From NCBI GenBank assembly GCA_937889645.1, contig CALBZE010000094.1, positions 1 through 63,169 on the forward strand: a stretch of DNA of 63,169 bases. Reading direction: 5' to 3'. Origin of the DNA: an uncultured bacterium (GTDB lineage: Bacteria > Gemmatimonadota > Gemmatimonadetes > Longimicrobiales > RSA9). The notes beneath the pieces are model-generated. The model did no database searches, was not told the origin of the DNA, and was given only the letters and a program-made list of their open reading frames with translations. Shown in pieces: positions 43,100 to 50,989 of the stretch (positions are counted from its first letter, which is position 1; every line of letters begins with the position of its first letter). The translations under genes were made by a program, and so were the position numbers.

Positions 43100-43216
43100 C
43101 GCAGGTCGCGTGCCCCGCCGCGCCGCTCACGTTTCGTGCGCCGATGCCGATCGGCGCGCCTATGGCATCGGGCGCGCCGCTCATGTAGGGCGCACCGCTC
43201 ACGCCGGCAGCCCCGC
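43100..43216. repeat. Degenerate tandem repeats between two minus-strand genes
   Basis: Units of about 15-20 bases related to GCGCGCCGCTCACGT recur (for example GCCGCGCCGCTCACGT, GCGCGCCGCTCATGT, GCGCACCGCTCACGC, GCAGCCCCGCTCACGT). They fill the gap between the antiporter stop and the next gene. The open frame through them is a by-product. Function unknown. Confidence 0.55.
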
Positions 43217-44302
43217 TCACGTCGGCAGGAAGTAGAACGCGATCGCCAGGATGACGTAGACCGCCAGCAGCTGCACGCCCTCCATCCAGTGCGACTCGCC
43301 GTCCTGCGAGATCAGCGCCATGATCGCCACGGCGATCGCCACCGCGACGACCTCGAGCGTCGTGAAGATCAGATCCATCGGCTGCGGACCGATCACGTAG
43401 CTGAGGAAGACGAGGAGCGGCGCGACGAAGAGCGCGATCTGGATCGACGAGCCGACCGCGATGTTGATCGCGGCGTCCATCTTGTCCTTCCCGGCCATGA
43501 GGACCGCCGTCGAGTGCTCGGCCGCGTTGCCGATCAGCGCGACCAGGATCACGCCGACGAAGACCTCCGACATGCCGAACGCCTCGGCCGCCTCCTCCAC
43601 GGCGCCCACGAGCAACTCGCTCATGAGCGCCACGCCCGCGGTCGCGACGAGGAGGAGCAGCAGCGCCCGCCCCGTCGAGCCCAGCTCCGCGTCTATCTCG
43701 TGGAGGCCGTGCGGGCCGGCGTTGCCCACGTAAAGGTGCTTGTGCGTGCGGAGCGTGAAGACGAGGCTCAGCACGTACGTCGCCATGAGGACCAGCGCGA
43801 TCTCGAAGCTCAGCTCCCGCTCCAGCACCACGGCGCCCGCGCCGGCCAGGTGATGGAAGATCGCGGGGACCACCAGCCCGATCGCGCTCAGCACCAGGAG
43901 CGTCGCGCCCAGGCTCGCCGCCGTCCGGTTGAACGTCTGGCTCTCGTGCCTGATCCCGCCCCACACCGCGCCCAGCCCGAAGACCAGCAGGGTGTTGCCG
44001 ATGATCGAGCCCGTGATCGACGCCTTGACCAGGTCGTACAACCCCGCGCGCAGCGCCATGATCGCGATGATCAGCTCGGCCGCGTTGCCGAACGTCGCGT
44101 TCAGCAGCCCGCCCACGCCCTCGCCCAGTCGTTCGGCGAGCTGCTCCGTCGCCCGACCCATCAAGCCTGCCAGCGGGATGATCGCCAGCGACGATGCGAT
44201 GAAGATCGCGATCCCGCTCGAATGGAACACGTATTCGAGCGCGAGCGCGACGGGTACGAAGACCAGGAAGATCAGGAGCCAGTTCTTGCGGAGCCACGCC
44301 AT
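43217..44302 (-). CDS. Calcium/cation:proton antiporter (CaCA family, CAX type)
   Basis: A 361-aa antiporter with about eleven membrane helices. The two inverted alpha-repeats are clear: LLNATFGNAAELIIAIMAL with TGSIIGNTLLVFG, and VILVALIGNAAEHSTAVLMA with NIAVGSSIQIALFVAP. Each holds the GNxxE ion-binding acid. A cytoplasmic acidic or His-rich linker (LRTHKHLYVG) lies between the halves. I start at ATG 44302 (MAWLRKN), with AGGGTG ahead. It should export Ca2+ (or Na+/Mn2+) in exchange for protons. Confidence 0.93.
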   Translation of the reverse strand: MAWLRKNWLLIFLVFVPVALALEYVFHSSGIAIFIASSLAIIPLAGLMGRATEQLAERLGEGVGGLLNATFGNAAELIIAIMALRAGLYDLVKASITGSIIGNTLLVFGLGAVWGGIRHESQTFNRTAASLGATLLVLSAIGLVVPAIFHHLAGAGAVVLERELSFEIALVLMATYVLSLVFTLRTHKHLYVGNAGPHGLHEIDAELGSTGRALLLLLVATAGVALMSELLVGAVEEAAEAFGMSEVFVGVILVALIGNAAEHSTAVLMAGKDKMDAAINIAVGSSIQIALFVAPLLVFLSYVIGPQPMDLIFTTLEVVAVAIAVAIMALISQDGESHWMEGVQLLAVYVILAIAFYFLPT

Positions 44303-44433
44303 GGGCACCCTGCCTGTCGTACTGGGAGAACGGTCGCCGGCCGGCGGGTGGAACGCCGACAACTTGCGTTCGTATACCATTTTCGCGCAAATTCAACCGA
44401 TCCCGCCAGATTCCTCAACACAAGCGAGGTGGC

Positions 44434-45849
44434 ATGAACGGAGATCTTCACAGCGGGGGCGCGGCCGATCCCACGGCCCTGGCGCACGCAGGCCCCGAAC
44501 ACGCGGATGCGCCGGAATTCGCGCGCGAGATGTGGAAGACGCGGCTCGGCTTCGTCCTGGCCGCCATCGGGTCCGCCGTCGGGCTGGGCAACATGTGGCG
44601 GTTCCCGTACGCGACCGCCGAGTACGGCGGCGCGGCGTTCGTCGTGCTCTACATCGCCATGACGCTCGCCGTCGGGATCCCGGTCATGCTCGCGGAGTTC
44701 ACGATCGGGCGCGGCACCCGGAAGAGTTCGATCTCCGCGCTCCGCCTCGCCGGCGGCAAGGGCTGGGTTCCGCTCGGGTTCCTCTTCGTGCTGACCGGGT
44801 TCCTCATCCTCTCGTTCTACTCGGTCATCGCCGGGTGGGTCACACGCTACGCGCTCGCCGGCATCTTCGGCGGCTTCCCCGAGGATACGGGCGCCTACTT
44901 CGACTTGATCGCGAGCGGGACGCCCGCCATGGGGTTCCACCTCTTCGTCATGGCCGTCACGATCGCGATCGTGATGGGCGGTGTGGAGAAGGGGATCGAG
45001 CGAGCGAGCGTCATCATGATCCCGGCGCTCTTCTTCATCGTCCTCGGGCTCGCCGTCTGGGCCGCTACGCTCTCCGGTAGCGGGGCAGGGTACGCGTTCT
45101 ATCTGACGCCGAGCTTCTCGGACCTGTTCAATGCCAATACGCTGGCCGCGGCGGCGAGTCAGGCGTTCTTCTCGCTCTCGCTCGGGATGGGCGCGATGCT
45201 CACCTTCTCGAGCTATCTGTCGCGCAAGGAAAGCCTGCCCAGGGAGGCGTCCGTCATCGCCTTCTCCGACTTCTCCGTCGCGTTCCTCGCGGGGCTCGTC
45301 GTCTTCCCGGTCATCTTCGCGCTCGGGCTCCAGGGCGCGGTCGGGGAGAGCACCCTGGGCGCGCTCTTCATCGCGATCCCCGGCGCCTTCAACGCAATGG
45401 GTGGGATCGGTCGCGTGGTCGGGGTCCTTTTCTTCGTCGCCCTGTTCATCGGCGCCATCACCTCGGCCATTTCGCTGCTCGAAGTGGTCGTGTCCGCGAT
45501 GATCGACGAGTGGGGTATGGCCAGGAAGAAGGCGACCGTGATCGCCGGCTCGCTCATTGCCTTGCTCGGCCTGTGGCCGGCATCCAGCATCGACGCCCTC
45601 GGTGCGCTGGATGCCATTACCAACAACATCTTCCTCCCCCTGGGCGGGCTCGGCCTCGCCGTCCTCGTCGGCTGGCTCTACAAGAACCCGCTCGAGGAGG
45701 TCTCCCGCAGCGTGAGCGAGCGGTTCCAGCCGTACCTCAAGGGATGGCTCTGGACGCTGCGGATCGTCGTGCCGATCCTGCTCGTCGTGGTGCTGTACTC
45801 CGGGTTCGGTGCGACCCGGGAAGCCGTGATGGCGCTCTTCGGCGGCTGA
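44434..45849 (+). CDS. Sodium-dependent (NSS/SNF-family) amino-acid transporter
   Basis: A 471-aa transporter of the neurotransmitter:sodium symporter family with 11-12 membrane helices. The TM1 signature is GFVLAAIGSAVGLGNMWRFPYATAEYGGAAF, with the unwound helix that binds Na+ and the amino acid. TM6 has SQAFFSLSLGMGAMLTFSSYL, and EFTIGRG sits after TM2. No regulatory partner is visible. ATG 44434 follows GAGGTGGC. It is monocistronic with its own terminator. The likely cargo is a neutral or hydrophobic amino acid. Confidence 0.95.
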   Translation: MNGDLHSGGAADPTALAHAGPEHADAPEFAREMWKTRLGFVLAAIGSAVGLGNMWRFPYATAEYGGAAFVVLYIAMTLAVGIPVMLAEFTIGRGTRKSSISALRLAGGKGWVPLGFLFVLTGFLILSFYSVIAGWVTRYALAGIFGGFPEDTGAYFDLIASGTPAMGFHLFVMAVTIAIVMGGVEKGIERASVIMIPALFFIVLGLAVWAATLSGSGAGYAFYLTPSFSDLFNANTLAAAASQAFFSLSLGMGAMLTFSSYLSRKESLPREASVIAFSDFSVAFLAGLVVFPVIFALGLQGAVGESTLGALFIAIPGAFNAMGGIGRVVGVLFFVALFIGAITSAISLLEVVVSAMIDEWGMARKKATVIAGSLIALLGLWPASSIDALGALDAITNNIFLPLGGLGLAVLVGWLYKNPLEEVSRSVSERFQPYLKGWLWTLRIVVPILLVVVLYSGFGATREAVMALFGG

Positions 45850-45910
45850 TCGGAGGACGCACGGCGGCGCCGACGACGTCGCCGATTCTCGAAGCAGGCC
45901 CGAACGCGCG

Positions 45911-45960
45911 GCGGCCGCGGAGACCATTGTGGTCTCCGCGGCCGCCTCTTTGTTTCTTCC
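45911..45960. terminator. Intrinsic terminator of the NSS transporter gene
   Basis: A perfect 16-base stem (GCGGCCGCGGAGACCA with TGGTCTCCGCGGCCGC, loop TTG) is followed by CTCTTTGTTTCTTCC. The T-rich tail is on the plus strand, so it terminates the transporter transcript. Confidence 0.85.
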
Positions 45961-46035
45961 GGCCTCATTGCTCGCCAGGGCGAAGCCCGCCCGGCCCGGC
46001 GGCCGGCTCGCGCGCAGGCCCTCGGCCCGGCATCG

Positions 46036-46770
46036 CTACGGCAGCTCGCCGCCGCGATGGAGCGCGTGGCTGTACAGGTAGTACTCTTCCCGGTGGGCGA
46101 GGAAATCCTGGATCCACACCTCGAGCGGCGGGAGCGGCAGCCGCTTCTCCAACTCCTGGACCACGATCATCGCGAGCTGGAAGCGGTCGCGGGCGCGGAA
46201 GTCGATCGACCGGCCGTCCAGCAGCCGTTCGACCAGCACCCGGAAGTCCTCGGGGTCGATCAGCGCGATCAGGTGCGCCACCTGGTCCAGCCGGTACGAG
46301 TCGTAGAGCGACCGAAGGTGCGCGAGCGACAGCTCCTCCGAAGGCGTGCCGATGTCCGGTATGCGCTCGGAGGCATGCTGCGCGAGCAGGTTGCGAAACC
46401 ACCTGCGCGTGTCTTCCGAAACCCCCTTCTTGCGCTCGTATGCGTCCAGCGCGGACTCGAGCAGGGCGTGGATCAGAGGCCGCCCGAGGCCCCGGGCCCG
46501 CGCGTCCACTTCGGCTTCGCTCGGCTCGAGGAACAGGTCCGCGGTCCGGATCTCCGGCGCATCCACGCCCGACGACGCCGCGCGGAACAGGAAGTACCCG
46601 CGCCAGCCCCGGTCCTCTTCCGGGTACGTGACCAGGAAGACGGTCCACCGTTCACCTTCCCGCTCCAGGAAGCAGAATGACCGGCACCGGGTGCGCGGAG
46701 GCAGCCCCCGGGTCGCGACCGATTCCGCTTCCGTAGCGGTTGGCGACTGCTGTCTCGAAGGTGTTTGCAT
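46036..46770 (-). CDS. Conserved-looking cytoplasmic protein of unknown function
   Basis: A 244-aa protein from ATG 46770. The N-terminal half is beta-type (RCRSFCFLEREGERWTVFLVTY, RGYFLFRAASSGVDAPEIRTADLFLE). The C-terminal half is helical and charged (LLESALDAYERKKGVSEDTRRWFRNLLA, FRVLVERLLDGRSIDFRARDRFQLAMIVVQELE). It has no signal, no membrane helix and no catalytic motif. It is monocistronic, flanked by a terminator and by the putative small-RNA region. Confidence 0.7.
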   Translation of the reverse strand: MQTPSRQQSPTATEAESVATRGLPPRTRCRSFCFLEREGERWTVFLVTYPEEDRGWRGYFLFRAASSGVDAPEIRTADLFLEPSEAEVDARARGLGRPLIHALLESALDAYERKKGVSEDTRRWFRNLLAQHASERIPDIGTPSEELSLAHLRSLYDSYRLDQVAHLIALIDPEDFRVLVERLLDGRSIDFRARDRFQLAMIVVQELEKRLPLPPLEVWIQDFLAHREEYYLYSHALHRGGELP

Positions 46771-46937
46771 GGATCCGTCGTCGGACGTTGGGGCACGGGA
46801 GAAACGACCGTGTCGTGCGGAGTGTACGGCCGCGGGTCGAAGGTGACCGCCGCCCCCCGACTCATGCCCAAGCTGATGCGAGAGGGGATCGGTGTCAAGC
46901 GACTCGGCTCGCGCTCGAGCCCGCGATGCGCCCATCC

Positions 46938-47080
46938 TTGACCCCCGCCCACCCCCGCGTTATGGTAGGGTCACACCGCCGATCTCCGGGTGGCGCCGGC
47001 GTCGGCGGCTCTAACGACCGTCGCTGGTTCGGTCGATACTCATAGGACCGCCCCGTGGTTCGCACCGCGGGGCGTTCTCG
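46938..47080 (+). ncRNA. Candidate plus-strand small RNA (promoter plus hairpin)
   Basis: TTGACC (46938-46943) and TATGGT (46961-46966), 17 bases apart, predict a start near 46973. About 75 bases later a stem CGCCCCGTGGT/ACCGCGGGGCG (47049-47074, tetraloop TCGC, one wobble) is followed by TTCTC. There is no start codon with a ribosome site in between. The terminator is weak, so this is the least certain of the three units in this gap. Confidence 0.3.
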
Positions 47081-47113
47081 GCCTCGGGGGGCGTCACCCC
47101 GCATGCCGAGACG

Positions 47114-47187
47114 AAAAAAGGACTCTCGGCTGGCAACCGAGAGTCCTTGCGGTCGATGCGGGTGGCGGCCCGCGGACCTCCGTGGCT
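47114..47187 (-). ncRNA. Candidate minus-strand small RNA 1
   Basis: A near-consensus promoter on the minus strand (TTGACA at 47223-47218, 17-base spacer, TAAACT at 47200-47195) predicts a start near 47187. The transcript would end about 74 bases later at a perfect 12-base hairpin (AAGGACTCTCGG/CCGAGAGTCCTT, 47118-47148) followed by TTTTTT. A smaller hairpin (GGAC/GTCC) sits near the 5-prime end. No start codon follows the internal GGAGG. Promoter and terminator this well formed, this close together, are the classic layout of a stand-alone sRNA gene. Family unknown. Confidence 0.5.
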
Positions 47188-47324
47188 GGAGTCCAGTTTA
47201 TTCGCGAGCCGCCCTCGTGTCAAGGGAGTCGTGTACCCTCGACGCGTGGGCGGTTTCGCTTGCCCCGTCACGGACGCCGCGGACCGGACACCGCCGACCC
47301 GGGCCGGGCTCGCCCGGCCGCTGC

Positions 47325-47403
47325 AAATACGAAGGACCCCGAGAGTGGCAGCTCCCGGGGTCCACGTGCCGCGTCGCAGGCGGCTCCAGCTTCGGTGGGT
47401 GGC
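47325..47403 (-). ncRNA. Candidate minus-strand small RNA 2
   Basis: TTGCGC (47439-47434), 17-base spacer and TAAGCT (47416-47411) on the minus strand predict a start near 47403. About 40 bases later a 12-base stem with one mismatch (GGACCCCGGGAG/CTCTCGGGGTCC, 47334-47363) is followed by TTCGTATTT, a weak tail. Layout, length, the GCCACCC word near the 5-prime end and the GGAC...GTCC hairpin repeat those of candidate 1, so they may be tandem relatives. On the opposite strand GGGTGGCACCGCC (47397-47409) resembles the T-box core, an alternative reading. Confidence 0.4.
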
Positions 47404-47677
47404 ACCGCCAAGCTTAACAAAAGCGGGCCTGCGGCGCAAGGGAGGAGTACGTCCCGAAACTGCGCCGGGGCCCGCTCTTGCGTTCGGGCCGCCGGTGAAG
47501 TCAGAAACGGCGCGAGCCCTCCGTCGCGACGCATGCCCGGGGCAAGGACGGCCGGCCGGGGTCTCGAGGCGGAGATCACCGGTCGCCCGCGTGACGCCGC
47601 GGCGGGCGGGGGCGTGACGACCGCAAGGGCGGCGGAGGGCTCGCGCGAGGCGCCGACCGACACACAGGAGGGGCGGA

Positions 47678-48553
47678 ATGGGAACCGCGGCCCGCGCACG
47701 CTTCGATGCCTTGATGGAGTTCCCCGGGATGGGGGACCTTTCGCTCACCCGCGCGATCGTTCGCTACCAGGAAGGTCAGCTCGTGGACGGTTCGCGCCCG
47801 GGCGCCGACGACCTCGGGGTCGCGCTCGTCGTCGACGGCGAGTACGTGGCCGCCGCGGAGGCCATCGAACTCGGCAGCGGGCGCATGTTGCACCTCGACC
47901 TCTCGACCGGCGTGGTGATCCTCGACTGGGTCTACCCCTCCACCCTCGACTACGTCCGCCTCCTGCTCCGTAGCGCGCGGGACATCGATGCGTCGGGCGA
48001 CGATGCGCCCGGCACGCTGCGCGCCTATTGCGAGACCGTAGCCCTCGGCGTCCTCGGGCAGTCCGGCTTCGGCGCCCTGACCCGGACCACCATTCTGCGC
48101 CTCGGGTTCCGCGACATACTGCGCGACCTCGACCCGCACGAGGATGCGGCGGTCCGCATTCAGGCCGGGCCGGACGACCGCATCGAAGCGACCCTGGACT
48201 GCGATGCGAACGCGCTGGTCGTGCATTGGCGCGGCCAGGCCGATGGCGTGCAACCGAGGCTCCTGGCATCGCTGTTCCCCAGCGCGCACGTGCGCGCCGC
48301 GCCGGCGGCCACGGGCGCCGCCTATCAGCTCCGGTTCCCGCTCCCCTGCAACCTCGACGACGCGCGCGCCCAGCTCCGGGAGGTGCGCGACGGGCTGCTC
48401 GGGCTCTTCGCGACCTACGAGCCCGACCGCTACCGGTCCATTCGGCACGCGCTGGACATCTTCGGCCCGCGCGACACACTCGTGCAGCTCGACCGCGACC
48501 CGGTCCCTGCGGTCGAGCCGTACCTGTTGCGGACGCCCGCGGTGGTGGCATAA
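47678..48553 (+). CDS. Conserved-looking protein of unknown function
   Basis: A 291-aa cytoplasmic protein. ATG 47678 is preceded by AGGAGGGG. The first 95 residues are a beta-rich unit (LSLTRAIVRYQEGQLVDG, LGVALVVDGEYVAAAEAIELG, HLDLSTGVVILDWV). The rest mixes helices and strands (TILRLGFRDILRDLDPHEDAAVRI, TLDCDANALVVHWRGQADG, LREVRDGLLGLFATYEPDRYRSIRHALDIFG). I do not recognise a family. It follows the putative small-RNA region and stands alone. Confidence 0.7.
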   Translation: MGTAARARFDALMEFPGMGDLSLTRAIVRYQEGQLVDGSRPGADDLGVALVVDGEYVAAAEAIELGSGRMLHLDLSTGVVILDWVYPSTLDYVRLLLRSARDIDASGDDAPGTLRAYCETVALGVLGQSGFGALTRTTILRLGFRDILRDLDPHEDAAVRIQAGPDDRIEATLDCDANALVVHWRGQADGVQPRLLASLFPSAHVRAAPAATGAAYQLRFPLPCNLDDARAQLREVRDGLLGLFATYEPDRYRSIRHALDIFGPRDTLVQLDRDPVPAVEPYLLRTPAVVA

Positions 48554-48904
48554 ACATTTGAATTTCGGGTGGGGCGGGCGGCGGCGGGATCCGCTCGCCG
48601 GGCTCCACAAGTGACGGGGGAGCAGGCGGTTCGCCCGCCTCGTCGCACCCTCCGTCGCAGGTTTCCGCACTCGCCGAAAAGCCCGAAACCCCGCGGGTGG
48701 GCGATTTCGTATCTTGTTGTATTTCAATGATTTGCGGCTAACCGGTTGCGGCTGCGCCGTTTACGAAAATGCTTGACGGGGACGGGGCGCGCCCCCTATC
48801 TTGCCGATGACCCGCACGGCGGAGCGCCGGTGGCAGACGGGCTCCGCAGCAGCAGTGGACCCCATCCACAAACTCCAAATTTTTTCATGCTCGGGATCGA
48901 ACGT
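48554..48904. other. Intergenic region with a promoter for the next small gene
   Basis: 351 bases. TTGACG (48773-48778), an 18-base spacer and TATCTT (48797-48802) form a likely promoter with a start near 48810. A locally AT-rich patch (TATCTTGTTGTATTTCAATG, 48711 on) lies upstream. No other gene is supported. Confidence 0.55.
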
Positions 48905-49084
48905 ATGTGGGATACCTGTGCCGTGGAGCTACGTGTGCAGCTGCCGCGTGCGGTGGCGGCGGAGGTCGAGGAGGTGCAGCGTAGGGACCCGGAGGTGCTC
49001 AGCCGTATCCTGCTGTACGGCTTGACGCGGCGAGCGATCTTCGAGGAGCTGGCGCGTGCGGATGGGGTCGCTGGCGAGCGGTGA
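48905..49084 (+). CDS. Small protein, possibly ribbon-helix-helix
   Basis: A 59-aa protein from ATG 48905 (18 bases later than an alternative ATG at 48887). The sequence AVELRVQLPRAVAAEVEEVQRRD, then EVLSRILLYGLTRRAIFEEL, has the strand-helix-helix rhythm of CopG/Arc-type DNA-binding proteins, without a clear match. It may be half of an addiction-type module, but no toxin is adjacent; the next gene is 167 bases away. The ribosome site (GGGAT) is poor. Confidence 0.5.
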   Translation: MWDTCAVELRVQLPRAVAAEVEEVQRRDPEVLSRILLYGLTRRAIFEELARADGVAGER

Positions 49085-49251
49085 ACGGCGGGCTTGACGG
49101 ATGGGTGAGGCGGTCATAGGGTAGGAAACATGCGCATGTCGCGACGCTTGCGCGTGCGCGGTGCTCTGAGGAAGGAGCGGGCGGGCCATCGAATGGGCGT
49201 CGGGAACGGCGCTCGAGAGAGGCGTCCTATCCCCCTCACCCGGTTCTAGCG

Positions 49252-49572
49252 ATGTCGATCGAACCCGCGGACGAGCGGATTCTGCGGGCCAAGTATCTGG
49301 ATTGGTGCTCTGCGCGGGTTGCGGATCGGTTCCTGGCGTTGACGCCGGACCAGATCTACGACCTCGCGCATGTATCGGGGTCCGGTCTGTCTGTCGGATC
49401 CGAGGACGGAGCGCACGGGGCGGTGAGCTACCGCGAGCTGGTCGCCCGGGTCACGGAGGTGCTTGCGGCGCGGCTGGGGCTGCCGAGCTACGAAGCGTGG
49501 CTGGCCGAGTACGAACGATCGCCCGAGCAGTTCGAAGCGGAACTGCTCGGGCTCTGGAAGAAGCAGGCCTGA
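49252..49572 (+). CDS. Small acidic protein of unknown function
   Basis: A 106-aa helical protein: MSIEPADERILRAKYLDWCSARVADRFLALTPDQIYDLA, then AVSYRELVARVTEVLAARLGLPSYEAWLAEYERSPEQFEAELLGLWK. No signal or motif. It reads as a soluble helical bundle. ATG 49252 has only a weak upstream site (TTCTAGCG), so translation may depend on an unseen signal. Confidence 0.55.
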   Translation: MSIEPADERILRAKYLDWCSARVADRFLALTPDQIYDLAHVSGSGLSVGSEDGAHGAVSYRELVARVTEVLAARLGLPSYEAWLAEYERSPEQFEAELLGLWKKQA

Positions 49573-49605
49573 TCTTCGAAGCCGTCTCCGGGTGCGGAGG
49601 CGGCT

Positions 49606-49830
49606 TCAAGCGTTATGGCGCCCCTTGACGCGGGTCTGGTGCCACCAGGTGCCGACGATGGCAATCGTGCCGGCCGCGAGGAGGAGGATCCCGACGAGCC
49701 CCCAGCCGACGCCCCAGTCGGAGCGGTTGTCGATGAAGCCCTGGGCGGCAGACCTGAGGGCCAGGATGGCGAGGGCGATCCAGGTCAGGCCGATTCCGAA
49801 ACCGGCCGCGTAGGCGAGCTTGGTGATCAT
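49606..49830 (-). CDS. Small two-helix membrane protein
   Basis: A 74-aa protein with two membrane helices (KLAYAAGFGIGLTWIALAILAL and WGLVGILLLAAGTIAIVGTWW) and a short loop (RSAAQGFIDNRSDWGVG). The tail is basic. ATG 49830 is the best start. Function unknown. Confidence 0.6.
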   Translation of the reverse strand: MITKLAYAAGFGIGLTWIALAILALRSAAQGFIDNRSDWGVGWGLVGILLLAAGTIAIVGTWWHQTRVKGRHNA

Positions 49831-49995
49831 TGCGTCGGCTTTCCCGTGAATCCGTGCATCACATACGACGATGAATCGGACGAGCGGGGGGAATATAGCG
49901 GGTCTTGCAGGTGCGGCAAGGGATTGCGCCGCGGGAGGAAACGCGCCATTGTAACCGTGGGCTTTTGACGTAGTAACCTCAACCCGGAGGCGAAG

Positions 49996-50253
49996 ATGGC
50001 GGTTGTCGGCGCGTTGCTCCCCGAGGGGACGCGCGTGAGGATCCGGCGCGGGCCGCTGCCGTTGGATCCTGCCGCGATCGGACGGGAAGGGACCGTGGTG
50101 GAGTCGAGCGAATACCGCGCACACCGGTACGGCGTGCTGCTGGATGGCGATCGAGAGACGCGATTCTTCGCGCCCGAAGAGCTGGAGGTGATCGATACGC
50201 CGGCGCCCTCGCCGGCGCGGCTCGAGGCGAAGCAGCGTCGGGCGCTTCCGTAA
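49996..50253 (+). CDS. Small SH3-like protein of unknown function
   Basis: An 85-aa protein: GTRVRIRRGPLPLDPAAIGREGTVVESSEYRAHRYGVLLDGDRETRFFAPEELEVI. The pattern of a hydrophobic strand, GREGTVVE turn, GVLLDGD and closing ELEVI resembles KOW/SH3-type barrels used for nucleic-acid or protein contact. GGAGG stands 5 bases before ATG 49996. It is followed by a strong terminator. Confidence 0.7.
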   Translation: MAVVGALLPEGTRVRIRRGPLPLDPAAIGREGTVVESSEYRAHRYGVLLDGDRETRFFAPEELEVIDTPAPSPARLEAKQRRALP

Positions 50254-50272
50254 GGAGTCGCCCGGTTGGACG

Positions 50273-50316
50273 GACGGCGGGCCGGCCTCATTCGGGGCCG
50301 GCCCGCCGTCGTTTTT
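50273..50316 (+). terminator. Intrinsic terminator
   Basis: A perfect 15-base stem (GACGGCGGGCCGGCC with GGCCGGCCCGCCGTC, 8-base loop) followed by GTTTTT. It ends the transcript of the SH3-like gene. Confidence 0.9.
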
Positions 50317-50395
50317 GCCGCGAGTCGACTCCCGGCCGACGGAAGGAACGGATAGTGCAAAGGTGGTCCCGGGACCGCGACCGGAGGAGCGACGG

Positions 50396-50950
50396 ATGGC
50401 ACGGGAGATCAGGATCGAGCGAGTGGGCGGGCGGCCCGATTCGGAGCACGCGCCCGCGGTGGAGCCGGCGACCACGGAAGAGGCCCGTCGGGCGATCGAG
50501 GAGACGCGGGGTCGCATCTCCGCCACGTTGGACGAGATCGAGGATCGGATCGGTGAGGCCCGGGAGAACATCCGCGAGAAGATGGACGTGGCGCGTCCCA
50601 TCCGGACTCGGATGCGGCGGAACCCGCTCCCGGGGATCGGGATCGCGTTCGGCGCCGGCATCCTCCTCGGCTTGCTGACGGGCGGCGGGAAGAAGGGGGA
50701 GCGGCACGAGATGCTGGGCGAGGACGAGCGGGAAGCGCTCCGGCGGTGGCGCGCGGAGCGTCGCGATCGTTTGCGCGAGCGGAGCCGGCGCGGCCGGGGC
50801 GAGTCGGGCGGACCGTCGTTGGCTCGGCAGATCGGCGGCGCCGTGGCGAGCGCGGTGATCGCCGGGTTGATGACGCGGGCCAAGCGCAAGATCACCGGCG
50901 AGGGCACGGGCGACGCGGGTGAGCGCCACGTCGCCTCTACCTCTTACTAG
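50396..50950 (+). CDS. DUF3618-family protein
   Basis: A 184-aa protein with the DUF3618 signature TTEEARRAIEETRGRISATLDEIEDRIGEARENIREKM in residues 26-63. A glycine-rich membrane-like helix follows (LPGIGIAFGAGILLGLLTGGG) and then a basic, disordered region and a second amphipathic segment (RQIGGAVASAVIAGLMTRAKRKI). ATG 50396 follows GGAGGAG. Such proteins are often found with phage-holin or YqjD-like envelope proteins; none is adjacent here. Confidence 0.82.
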   Translation: MAREIRIERVGGRPDSEHAPAVEPATTEEARRAIEETRGRISATLDEIEDRIGEARENIREKMDVARPIRTRMRRNPLPGIGIAFGAGILLGLLTGGGKKGERHEMLGEDEREALRRWRAERRDRLRERSRRGRGESGGPSLARQIGGAVASAVIAGLMTRAKRKITGEGTGDAGERHVASTSY

Positions 50951-50989
50951 GCCGGCTCGCGTGCACCCGTACGGGGCGGCCCGGCGGCG

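Noticed and set aside
47041..47120. SRP RNA, tmRNA or RNase P RNA in the small-RNA gap
   Set aside because: The signature segments of these RNAs (GGAAGCAGCCA-type loop, tRNA-like ends, conserved P4 helix) are absent.
48905..49572. A toxin-antitoxin pair formed by the small RHH-like protein and the next gene
   Set aside because: The genes are 167 bases apart, and the second has no toxin motif.
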